A DNA stretch of 10,556 nt from Cloacibacterium caeni_C (lineage in GTDB: Bacteria; Bacteroidota; Bacteroidia; Flavobacteriales; Weeksellaceae), in NCBI GenBank assembly GCA_002422665.1, contig DITA01000146.1:1-10556 (forward strand), written 5' to 3'. A program made the translations under genes and the position numbers. This document shows positions 1 to 4,922 of the stretch, in pieces (the first letter of the stretch is position 1; every line of letters begins with the position of its first letter). The notes below the pieces were generated by a model. The model saw nothing but the letters and a program-made list of their open reading frames with translations, was not told where the DNA came from and made no database searches.

Positions 1-325
1 AATCATTATACCAAATTTCTGGATTTCCTTCTACATAAGGTAAATTTTCTAAGTCTAAGACAATCTCTTTATCCTTTGAAATCGCTGCAAAATATCCATA
101 ATTGAACTTGATATCTTTTTGGGCTAATTCTAAAAATTTTTCTGCATCAAAGATTTCATAATTGCTGGAAAAATTCTGAATCGGCAAGTCTTTTTCAGGA
201 GAGAGGAAAAGGTAGTCTGTTATTAAAAATTGATACTCTTTCAGTTCACTTTCTATAGGTTTTAAGAGTGAACCTAAATGTGTATGGTAAGTTAAATTTT
301 TAAGTTTTTGGATAATATAATTCAT
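1..325 (-). CDS. Uncharacterised protein, N-terminal 108 residues (runs off left edge)
   Basis: A minus-strand frame opens with ATG at 325-323 and stays free of stops for 108 codons to the window edge, so the 3' end of the gene is missing. The protein starts MNYIIQKLKNLTYHTH and has no signal peptide, so it is probably cytoplasmic. Later visible segments are LKEYQFLITDYLFLSP, an acidic and aromatic stretch, and LENLPYVEGNPEIW near the edge; composition and codon use look like a real gene. Its start lies 3 nt beyond the stop codon (331-329) of the NlpC/P60 gene, so the two are almost certainly co-transcribed. I do not recognise the family. The mix of F/Y/W and D/E/K resembles small cytoplasmic proteins of flavobacterial accessory regions, but that gives no function. 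Confidence 0.75.
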   Translation of the reverse strand, partial: MNYIIQKLKNLTYHTHLGSLLKPIESELKEYQFLITDYLFLSPEKDLPIQNFSSNYEIFDAEKFLELAQKDIKFNYGYFAAISKDKEIVLDLENLPYVEGNPEIWYND

Positions 326-328
326 TAT

Positions 329-853
329 TTAGAGTACTCTTTTGGCAAAGAGAAAAGCTTTGTTCCAATATTTTTCGTTCAGCGAAGATACGATTACTCC
401 TTTAGAAGTAGAAGCATGAATGAAGGTAATTTCTCCTCTGTTTTTAATTTCTTTTACGATACCTACATGCGAAACTGCTCCATTACCATTGGTCGCAAAA
501 AACAACAAATCTCCGGGTTTTGCTTCCCAAATTTCTATTTTTTTTCCTTGTAATGCTTGATCAGAAGAGCGTCTTGGCATTTTCACCTTGTTCTCATTGT
601 AGACCTTGATAACCAAACCGCTGCAATCTAGACCAGACTTACTGGTTCCGCCAAACTTATATGGTGTTCCTAAGAAATCTTCTGCGTCATTTAGGATTTT
701 TTTGACTTGATAAGAATTTTGACCTTCAAATTTGGAGGTTAGGTTTCTAAGGGTCACCGTGGAAGTATTAGGTTTGTGAGACACCGTTTTGCGTGAGCCA
801 CAAGAAATTACCGTGAGTATCAATACGACTAGAAAAAGTATTCTTTTATTCAT
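329..853 (-). CDS. NlpC/P60-family cell-wall endopeptidase lipoprotein
   Basis: A 174-residue secreted cysteine peptidase. Residues 1-17 form a hydrophobic signal ending in a lipobox-like TVIS-C, so Cys18 is the likely lipidated residue and the protein would be anchored in the outer or inner membrane facing the periplasm. The NlpC/P60 domain fills about residues 52-174. The nucleophile is Cys77 in GLDCSGLV, the first His is His129 in VSHVGIV, and the third polar residue is His146 in FIHAS. GTPYKFGGTS ahead of the Cys and KPGDLLFF between Cys and His are family hallmarks. Members cleave peptide stems of peptidoglycan, typically the D-Glu to diamino acid bond, in growth or turnover; the exact bond here is not determinable. 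The length suits a single-domain member with a short linker (19-51). It heads the minus-strand pair. Start chosen because it gives the full signal peptide. Confidence 0.93.
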   Translation of the reverse strand: MNKRILFLVVLILTVISCGSRKTVSHKPNTSTVTLRNLTSKFEGQNSYQVKKILNDAEDFLGTPYKFGGTSKSGLDCSGLVIKVYNENKVKMPRRSSDQALQGKKIEIWEAKPGDLLFFATNGNGAVSHVGIVKEIKNRGEITFIHASTSKGVIVSSLNEKYWNKAFLFAKRVL

Positions 854-944
854 GATTCAGTTTTCCCTCTTTTTAGGATAATACAATGATTTATTCATTA
901 TTGGAATTCATCGCTTATAACACCCTTCGTTTACTACTTTTATA

Positions 945-952
945 CAAATATA
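945..952 (-). promoter_or_regulatory. Candidate -7 element for the NlpC/P60 unit
   Basis: On the minus strand this octamer reads TATATTTG, a perfect TAnnTTTG Bacteroidota -7 box. It lies about 92 nt upstream of the ATG at 853 and points the right way. I see no TTG at the expected -33 distance, so this is a half-supported promoter. A transcript from here would have a leader of roughly 80-90 nt. Confidence 0.4.
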
Positions 953-972
953 ACATTAATTATTTATATATT

Positions 973-1005
973 AACTATACTATAACTATACTACAACTAT
1001 ACATT
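973..1005. repeat. Three tandem 11-bp direct repeats upstream of a promoter
   Basis: Units AACTATACTAT (973-983), AACTATACTAC (984-994) and AACTATACATT (995-1005) follow each other without gaps. The 8-mer AACTATAC is identical in all three. The period of 11 bp is close to one turn of B-DNA, so a protein reading each unit would sit on the same face. The block ends 4 nt before the -33 TTG of the promoter for the 1060 gene, the usual place for an activator or repressor site. It could instead be neutral slippage in AT-rich DNA. Confidence 0.7.
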
Positions 1006-1009
1006 AAAG

Positions 1010-1040
1010 TTGTACATGTCATGAGTATTCCTTACTTTTG
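1010..1040 (+). promoter_or_regulatory. Bacteroidota-type promoter for the 1060-1704 gene
   Basis: TTG at 1010-1012 is followed after 20 nt by TACTTTTG at 1033-1040, a perfect TAnnTTTG -7 element. This matches the primary sigma factor consensus known for Bacteroides and Flavobacterium. The start codon at 1060 is only 19 nt past the -7 box, which predicts a very short leader of about 10-15 nt without a Shine-Dalgarno sequence. Confidence 0.65.
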
Positions 1041-1059
1041 ATATTCATTCAATTAACCC

Positions 1060-1704
1060 ATGGCAAGATACAAGAGCATTTTACAATTTCAGGGGTCTAT
1101 AGATGGTTTGGTTTTTTATGAACTGAATGGTGTTTCTGTGGTGCGCAAGAAAAGTGGTTTTAATCGAGATGATTTTAAAACCAAGGAAAATTATGCTCGA
1201 GTAAGAGAAAACAGCAGTGAGTTTGGGCATTGTTCTAAAACGGGAAAAATGCTTCGAAATGCCATTTATTCTTACTATAAAAAATGTGGAGACCGATATC
1301 TTTATCAAAAATTTGCCCAATTGATGACCGCGATTAAAGATTTAGATACCATTTCTGAACGTGGAAAAAGGACTGTTTACCAAGGTTTGAAAACCTCAGA
1401 AGGGAAAAGGTTGCTTTCTTCATTTGTTTTTGGGAAGATTCCTTTGGCGAAGGATTTTATTAAAAAAACAAGTTATGATGAGGGGATTTCTGTAGAGCTG
1501 AATACGCCACTTACTCTACCCTCTCTGCATTTGGTTTCTATTTTACCGAATTATGAAAGTTACCGTTTTGAGATTCAAGAGCAAAAAGTTAGTGTTGACA
1601 ATGGTATTTTCACCTTTTGTTCTTATTTCCAAGAGGAGGAAGCTTTGCAGTTTGTTGCTATTTATGATGGCGAGGAGATTATTGGGATGGGGTTTCTTGG
1701 GTAA
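1060..1704 (+). CDS. Divergent member of a Bacteroidota family of unknown function
   Basis: A 214-residue protein with no signal peptide or membrane segment. The N-terminal 110 residues carry a pattern I recall from a large flavobacterial family of roughly 200-residue hypothetical proteins: a MAR start, an 'I-F-G-x-I-x-x-x-x-F-Y' strand (here GSIDGLVFY, 12-20), a short strand ending in a basic residue (VSVVRKKSG, 25-33), and an R-x-R-E-N-x-x-E-F-G motif (residues 47-56, VRENSSEFG), followed by a basic helical stretch with GKMLRNAIY. In that family the N-terminus is conserved and the C-terminus variable, as appears to be the case here: residues 135-214 are beta-rich and end in GMGFLG. The function of the family is unknown to me. 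It is monocistronic, between its own promoter and a repeat-filled region. The family call is from memory. Confidence 0.85.
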   Translation: MARYKSILQFQGSIDGLVFYELNGVSVVRKKSGFNRDDFKTKENYARVRENSSEFGHCSKTGKMLRNAIYSYYKKCGDRYLYQKFAQLMTAIKDLDTISERGKRTVYQGLKTSEGKRLLSSFVFGKIPLAKDFIKKTSYDEGISVELNTPLTLPSLHLVSILPNYESYRFEIQEQKVSVDNGIFTFCSYFQEEEALQFVAIYDGEEIIGMGFLG

Positions 1705-1714
1705 TTGTTTTTAC

Positions 1715-1980
1715 ACGCAAAGATTTTTTATCTTCTTTATGTTTTTAAGGGAGCAAAGTTGGCGAAATTCATTCGCTTTGAAGCTTTGTGGAAAGTGTGT
1801 TTATTTTTCTATCACAAAGTTCACGGAGATGGGGTGAAATGATGGCGCTTTTGAGGACTCTGAGGAACATTGTAAATTGTGAAGACGTGAAGTTGAAATA
1901 CTTCCTTTATGAAAAGATTCTTAACTGCGCTGCGCTTCGTTCAGAATGACAGAGTTTCGGTTTTTTACTTACGATTAGGA
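1715..1980. repeat. Intergenic repeat unit 1 (diverged direct repeat)
   Basis: First copy of a composite non-coding repeat. Block A (1715-1870) begins ACGCAAAGATTTTTTAT and includes a 42-nt stretch (1753-1794) identical to 2037-2078, then TCTATCACAAAGTTCAC and ends GAGGAACAT. Block B (about 1913-1980) contains GCTTCGTTCAGAATGACAG. The core holds a small hairpin GCGAA/TTCGC around ATTCA. No frame here looks like a gene. The 'ACGCAAAG', 'CACAAAGTTCAC' and 'TTCAGAATGACAG' wording resembles dispersed intergenic repeats common in Bacteroidota genomes (recalled, not searched). Confidence 0.85.
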
Positions 1981-1998
1981 ATCTGAATTATTTTTGAA

Positions 1999-2310
1999 AC
2001 GCAAAGATTTTTTATTATTCCTATATTTTTAAGGAAGCAAAGTTGGCGAAATTCATTCGCTTTGAAGCTTTGTGGAAATTGATGTGGGATGAGGTACGAG
2101 ATACGAATATTTCTATCACAAAGTTCACTGAGATGGGGTGAAATGATTGCGTTTTTGAGCACACTGAGGAACATCGGAGATGTTCTGGGAAGTGCATAGG
2201 TTTTTCAGTTTATGTATGTAGAAAAGAACCTATTCTATTATAAAGAGATTCTTCACTGTGCTGTGCTTCGTTCAGAATGACAGGGTTCTGGTTTGTAGTC
2301 ACGGATTAGA
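1999..2310. repeat. Intergenic repeat unit 2 (diverged direct repeat)
   Basis: Second copy, starting 284 nt after the first. Block A is 1999-2174 and block B about 2244-2310. Relative to unit 1 it carries an extra GATGAGGTACGAGATACGA segment (2088-2106) between the 42-nt core and TATTTCTATCAC, and its A-to-B spacer differs. Order and orientation of the sub-blocks are conserved, so whole units duplicated and then diverged. An apparent reading frame that begins at 2258 inside block B and runs into the transposase is a by-product. Confidence 0.85.
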
Positions 2311-2325
2311 AAATCGCGCCATCAG

Positions 2326-2378
2326 GATGAGGTGCGAGATGCGGCGTGCGAGGTGCGAGGTGCGAGTATTTCTATCAC
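2326..2378. repeat. Partial third repeat unit with GAGGTGCGAG microrepeats, cut by the insertion sequence
   Basis: Begins GATGAGGTGCGAGATGCG and ends TATTTCTATCAC, matching 2088-2119 of unit 2, but with the GAGGTGCGAG motif expanded to several imperfect copies (2330-2366). It stops exactly where the insertion sequence begins at 2379. The continuation expected from units 1 and 2 (AAAGTTCAC then GAGATGGGG) is not found to the right of the element at 3818. Confidence 0.7.
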
Positions 2379-2403
2379 TGTCTTGTCCTAAAATAGCTTA
2401 CAC
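2379..2403 (+). repeat. Left terminal inverted repeat of the IS
   Basis: TGTCTT followed by GTCCTAAAATAGCTTACAC. It matches the reverse complement of 3793-3817 at 21 of 25 positions, and at 17 of 19 in the inner part (2385-2403). Its inner end TTACAC (2398-2403) also pairs with GTGTAA (2410-2415) across six A residues, a perfect palindrome directly before the orfA start at 2420. That palindrome could be an additional transposase-binding or autoregulatory site. Confidence 0.88.
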
Positions 2404-2419
2404 AAAAAAGTGTAAAATA

Positions 2420-2839
2420 ATGAACAAACGACAAATTATTTTAGGATTAAAAAGACCTAGTGAATTTACTTTATCTGAGCGGCAACAAATAGTTGAAGAG
2501 TACCTATTAACAAAATGCAAAAAGCGAGATATTTGGGAAAAATATACAGGCGAGAAAGAGGAACACGGTCAGATATTACGATGGATGCGTCAATTAGGCT
2601 ATGAAATTGAACCAAAATACAGTAAATTAGCTGTAAATAAAACTGATATTATGGCTAAAAGAGTTTCCAAACAAACTATAGAAGAGCTTCAAATGAAAGA
2701 AAAAATCAAGCAATTAGAACAGGCATTGGTTAATTCAGAATTACGAGCTACCGCTTTGGAAATGATGATTGAAGTTGCTGAAAAAGAGCTAAAAATCAAT
2801 ATAAGAAAAAAGTCCAATACCAAACCATCTTCAAAATGA
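2420..2839 (+). CDS. IS3-family transposase OrfA (helix-turn-helix protein)
   Basis: A 139-residue DNA-binding subunit of the transposase. Start chosen at ATG 2420, inside the element 17 nt after the left inverted repeat; the in-frame ATG at 2258 lies in the host intergenic repeat outside the IS and is rejected. Residues about 12-57 (FTLSERQQIVEEYLL through ILRWMRQLGY) form the helix-turn-helix region that reads terminal repeats. Residues about 85-130 (beginning TIEELQMKEKIKQLEQAL) have the heptad pattern of the leucine zipper used for oligomerisation. Alone, OrfA usually binds ends and limits transposition. Its stop TGA overlaps the orfB ATG (ATGA, 2836-2839). The frame contains the slippery heptamer 2806-2812 near its end. 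Confidence 0.92.
   Translation: MNKRQIILGLKRPSEFTLSERQQIVEEYLLTKCKKRDIWEKYTGEKEEHGQILRWMRQLGYEIEPKYSKLAVNKTDIMAKRVSKQTIEELQMKEKIKQLEQALVNSELRATALEMMIEVAEKELKINIRKKSNTKPSSK
2806..2812 (+). promoter_or_regulatory. Programmed -1 ribosomal frameshift site (A AAA AAG)
   Basis: In the orfA frame the codons are AGA, AAA, AAG, so the heptamer reads A AAA AAG in the correct X XXY YYZ phase. After slipping back one base the reading continues GTC CAA TAC ... AAA ATG with no stop, straight into orfB. The fused OrfAB transposase would be 442 residues (131 from orfA, 311 from the orfB frame). This is the known mechanism by which IS3-family elements make the active transposase. I did not identify a convincing downstream stimulator structure. 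Confidence 0.85.
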
Positions 2840-3747
2840 AAGAGCGTAAACCTAACTTAGGATTAAGCAAAATATGCCGATTGTTTGGTGTAACAAGACA
2901 GGCATATTACCAATATTTTGAGCGGAATATTGACACAGAATTAGAACATGAATTGATTATAACAGAAGTTCTTAAAATAAGAAGACAGAACCCAAGAATA
3001 GGAACTAGAAAGCTTTATGTTATGTTGGAATGTTTTATGCATGAGCATCAAATCAAAATGGGAAGAGATGCCTTATTTAATTTATTATCTGTGAATAACT
3101 TGTTGATTAGACGCAGAAAAAGGTTAATAAAAACAACACAATCTCATCATTGGTTAAAAAAATATCCAAATCTAATAAAAGGATTTTCCGCTTCTAGACC
3201 TAACGAACTGTTTGTGAGTGATATAACATATTGGAAAACAAAAAATAAGGTACTTTATATTCATTTAGTAACAGATGCTTACAGTAGGAAAATAGTTGGA
3301 CATTGTTTGTCTCAAACACTGGAAGCAGAGCATAGTGTAAAAGCATTACAAATGGCTCTCTCTGCCTTTGAAGGGGCAGAGAGCCATTTGCCCATAACGC
3401 ATCATTCAGACAGAGGAGTACAGTATTGTAGTCAAAAATATGTAAACCTATTACAGGATTATAATATCCAAATTAGCATGACGGAGAATGGAGACCCTCT
3501 TGAAAATGCTATTGCAGAACGTGTAAATGGAATTTTAAAAGAAGAATATTTAAACAATTATGAGGTTGAAAACTATAGTCAAGCAAAAGAATTACTAGAT
3601 GCTGTAATTAGAATTTATAACAATGAAAGACCTCATATGAGCATTGGATATATAACTCCAGAAAAAGTTCACTCAAAGGAACTTAAAAAGGGAGATTGTA
3701 AATGGAAAAATTATTACAAAAAAAAGGAGATTGTAAATCAATTTTAG
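2836..3747 (+). CDS. IS3-family transposase OrfB (DDE integrase domain)
   Basis: A 303-residue catalytic subunit, full length for the family. The N-terminus (about 36-90, with RRQNPRIGTRKL) is the HTH_21-type segment that precedes the catalytic core. The RNase H-like integrase core spans about 120-280. Catalytic residues are visible: Asp129 in FVSDITYW, Asp192 in HHSDRGVQYCS and Glu227 in ENAIAERVNGILKEEY, with the family's 35-residue step between the last two. YNNERPHMSIGYITPEKVH is the conserved C-terminal signature. It is translated from its own ATG overlapping the orfA stop and, after frameshifting, as the OrfAB fusion that cuts and joins the ends. Its last codons overlap the first of the right-end subterminal repeats. 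Nothing suggests inactivation. Confidence 0.95.
   Translation: MKERKPNLGLSKICRLFGVTRQAYYQYFERNIDTELEHELIITEVLKIRRQNPRIGTRKLYVMLECFMHEHQIKMGRDALFNLLSVNNLLIRRRKRLIKTTQSHHWLKKYPNLIKGFSASRPNELFVSDITYWKTKNKVLYIHLVTDAYSRKIVGHCLSQTLEAEHSVKALQMALSAFEGAESHLPITHHSDRGVQYCSQKYVNLLQDYNIQISMTENGDPLENAIAERVNGILKEEYLNNYEVENYSQAKELLDAVIRIYNNERPHMSIGYITPEKVHSKELKKGDCKWKNYYKKKEIVNQF
3349..3390 (+). repeat. Strong hairpin inside orfB
   Basis: CAAATGGCTCTCT (3349-3361) pairs perfectly over 13 bp with 3378-3390. After a 2-nt bulge (3362-3363) GCC pairs with GGC (3375-3377), giving 16 bp around an 8-nt loop. It lies between the first and second catalytic Asp codons (residues about 172-185, QMALSAFEGAESHL). Such a stem in coding sequence is unexpected, and could act in the mRNA or in single-stranded DNA, or be chance. 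Confidence 0.8.
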
Positions 3748-3810
3748 GATTATATTTGAACTGTAAACGAATTTTAGTATTAATATAAAAAGTGTAAACT
3801 TTTTTTAGGA
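3732..3810 (+). repeat. Three subterminal direct repeats at the right end of the IS
   Basis: TGTAAATCAATTTTAGGA (3732-3749), TGTAAACGAATTTTAGTA (3762-3779) and TGTAAACTTTTTTAGGA (3794-3810) share TGTAAA..(A)TTTTAG. They are spaced 30 and 32 nt apart, about three helical turns. The last is part of the right inverted repeat and the first overlaps the orfB stop codon. They are likely extra transposase-binding sites at the right end only. Confidence 0.7.
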
Positions 3811-3817
3811 CGTGACA
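3793..3817 (-). repeat. Right terminal inverted repeat of the IS
   Basis: Read on the minus strand from 3817 it is TGTCAC followed by GTCCTAAAAAAGTTTACAC, matching the left end at 21 of 25 positions. The element therefore ends ...GACA-3' in agreement with the TG...CA rule of the family. Confidence 0.88.
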
Positions 3818-3910
3818 GATGAAGGGAGAAGGGATTAGGGAGAAGACAAAGTGTGCAAAATTATGTTGTTTTGTGAACGGATATAAACCATTTTCAAATT
3901 GAAATTAAAT

Positions 3911-3930
3911 AATACCTACAAATAGGTATT
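3911..3930. promoter_or_regulatory. Perfect inverted repeat overlapping a -33 box (candidate operator)
   Basis: AATACCTA (3911-3918), loop CAAA, TAGGTATT (3923-3930): 8 bp of perfect dyad symmetry in AT-rich DNA. The right arm overlaps the TTG at 3929-3931 proposed as a -33 element, where a dimeric repressor would block polymerase. There is no U-tract after it, so it is not a convincing terminator. Confidence 0.45.
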
Positions 3931-3960
3931 GTCAAAATTAATCTTTTATAGTTATTTTTG
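3929..3960 (+). promoter_or_regulatory. Candidate distal promoter for the 4160 gene
   Basis: TTG at 3929-3931, a 21-nt spacer, then TATTTTTG at 3953-3960, a perfect TAnnTTTG. It would give a leader of almost 200 nt. It is weaker than the proximal candidate because of the longer spacer and the T-rich surroundings. Confidence 0.35.
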
Positions 3961-4032
3961 TTAGTAGTATAATTATTGAATAACAATATTTTACATTAAA
4001 AAAAACAGTTATAACTTTTTTCATTACAATCA

Positions 4033-4064
4033 TTTGTAAGAAATATTTTTTTAGAATACTTTTG
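4033..4064 (+). promoter_or_regulatory. Bacteroidota-type promoter for the 4160 gene
   Basis: TTTG at 4033-4036, a 20-nt spacer, and TACTTTTG at 4057-4064. The -7 octamer and the spacer length are identical to those of the promoter at 1010-1040. Transcription would start near 4070 and give a leader of about 90 nt. Confidence 0.65.
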
Positions 4065-4159
4065 CTCTTGTATTTTTTTTAGCAGTTCACGAAACTTCTT
4101 TGTCCAATTAAAAATTTTACGCTTTTTTTTAAGTAATAATAAACCACATTAAATTAACA

Positions 4160-4549
4160 ATGATGAAAACAATTAAAATTCTATTCCTATTCGTAGGGAT
4201 GCTCATGAGTAGCGCGGTATGCGCACAAGCGTTTAAAGCCAGTGACTTAGACGGACGTTGGAAACGCAGTGATGGTATGATTGTAAGTATTACGGGTACT
4301 GCCAAATTTGTAGAAGGTAGTGATGCCTTGGTAATAGACGTAGGCAATAGCGGTTGGCCACAAAGTGCCAGAATGGTAGCTTTTAAATTTAGAAATTTAA
4401 AACACCAAGGTGAAAACAAATGGATGGGTGTTAATTACATGCATATGCCGCAGAGCAACTACAGAAAAGAAGATGGAAAAGTAAACATAGTAATGGCAGA
4501 TGATAAACGCTCATTTAATGCTAACGGAACGACTTATACAAGACAGTAA
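4160..4549 (+). CDS. Small secreted protein of unknown function
   Basis: A 129-residue protein with a Sec signal peptide (hydrophobic core ILFLFVGMLM, cleavage near VCAQA at residues 20-24). The Cys at 21 follows Val and does not form a lipobox, so a soluble exported protein is expected. The mature part of about 105 residues starts with a DLDGRWKRSDGMIVSI motif (30-45) and continues as alternating short beta-strands with conserved-looking Trp, Gly and aromatic residues (SGWPQSARM, NKWMGVNYMHM). This suggests a small beta-barrel or sandwich that may bind a ligand, a lipocalin-like reading that is inference only. Translation may start at either of two adjacent ATGs (4160 or 4163). Promoter and leader lie directly upstream. 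I do not recognise the family. Confidence 0.85.
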   Translation: MMKTIKILFLFVGMLMSSAVCAQAFKASDLDGRWKRSDGMIVSITGTAKFVEGSDALVIDVGNSGWPQSARMVAFKFRNLKHQGENKWMGVNYMHMPQSNYRKEDGKVNIVMADDKRSFNANGTTYTRQ

Positions 4550-4571
4550 TCTTGTAAACAACTTAGATAAC

Positions 4572-4842
4572 ATGAAAAAAGTTCTATAAAAAGAATATCA
4601 GGGAAGGTAACGAATGCTTATGACAAAGTGACAATTAAAATGTACTATTTAAAATCTGAAATAAACCAATTGCCCCAAAAAATAATCGAACGAAATGGAG
4701 GCGCTGATAAAATAAATAAGTTGGAATGAAACCTGATAGAAACAACTAGTTTAGAGGCATACAAAAAGGGTTAACTGATTTCTTTCCTCCTGAAGATCCA
4801 GAATGGACCAAGTTAAATGATTATTTAAAACTGTTTGAGTAA
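4572..4842 (+). pseudogene. Decayed remnant of a small gene
   Basis: The 373-nt gap after 4549 is not random. An ATG in good Bacteroidota context (4572) begins MKKVL, like many signal peptides here, then hits TAA at 4587. In another frame coding-like sequence runs from about 4577 to 4726 (KRISGKVTNAYDKV then YYLKSEINQLPQKIIERN), stops at TGA 4727, resumes (NLIETTSLEAYKK) and, after a shift at A5G3 (4762-4770), continues GLTDFFPPEDPEWTKLNDY to TAA 4840-4842. The pieces read as one ancestral protein with an early frameshift or deletion, one premature stop and a second frameshift. The TAA overlaps an ATG opening a 24-codon frame (4842-4916, MIKSSQTANESLLLEF), which may be another scrap. I do not recognise the family. 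Confidence 0.5.
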
Positions 4843-4922
4843 TGATAAAATCAAGTCAAACAGCTAATGAAAGCTTGCTATTAGAATTTCAGAAGGAAAC
4901 TACTTGTAAAAAATAAAAAAAC

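Larger units (their letters stand above)
2379..3817 (+). mobile_element. Complete IS3-family insertion sequence, 1439 bp
   Basis: The element has every hallmark of an intact IS3-family (IS150-like) element: 25-bp terminal inverted repeats starting 5'-TG and ending CA-3', orfA with helix-turn-helix and leucine-zipper character, orfB with a DDE integrase domain, a -1 frameshift motif joining them, and a size within the family's 1.2-1.6 kb. Both reading frames are free of internal stops, so it may be active. I see no target-site duplication: the left flank ends ...ATCAC and the right flank starts GATGA. Loss of the duplication by later rearrangement or recombination between copies would explain this and the missing continuation of the third repeat unit. 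The exact IS name cannot be given without ISfinder. Confidence 0.93.
3818..4159. other. Gene-free region between the IS and the secreted-protein cluster
   Basis: No coding frame is supported. The first 30 nt are purine-rich with GGGAGAAGGGATTAGGGAG, the kind of low-complexity tract often found beside intergenic repeats in Bacteroidota. From about 3880 it becomes extremely AT-rich and holds the two promoter candidates and the inverted repeat listed separately. The last 95 nt before 4160 are a probable untranslated leader without a Shine-Dalgarno sequence. Confidence 0.7.

Noticed and set aside
308..553. 81-codon plus-strand frame antisense to the NlpC/P60 gene.
   Set aside because: It overlaps a gene with clear catalytic motifs and shows no coding character of its own.
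1965..2174. 69-codon minus-strand frame in the repeat region; likewise a plus-strand frame 1553-1837.
   Set aside because: Both run through diverged repeat DNA or overlap the 1060 gene, and the matching repeat copy does not keep the frame.
973..2378. Repeats as a possible CRISPR array.
   Set aside because: The 11-bp units have no spacers, and the longer units are about 280 nt apart with diverged, non-palindromic spacing; no cas genes are present.
2258..2419. In-frame upstream extension of orfA starting at ATG 2258 (adds 54 residues).
   Set aside because: It lies outside the IS boundary, within the intergenic repeat; the added residues have no domain character. ATG 2420 just inside the left inverted repeat is the natural start.
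2374..3822. Target-site duplication around the IS.
   Set aside because: Left flank ...ATCAC and right flank GATGA do not match, and shifting the element ends to the inner TGTCC or GTCC positions gives no 3-5 bp repeat either.
4129..4419. 96-codon minus-strand frame opposite the 4160 gene.
   Set aside because: The plus strand has a signal peptide, a promoter and a start context; the minus frame is its shadow.
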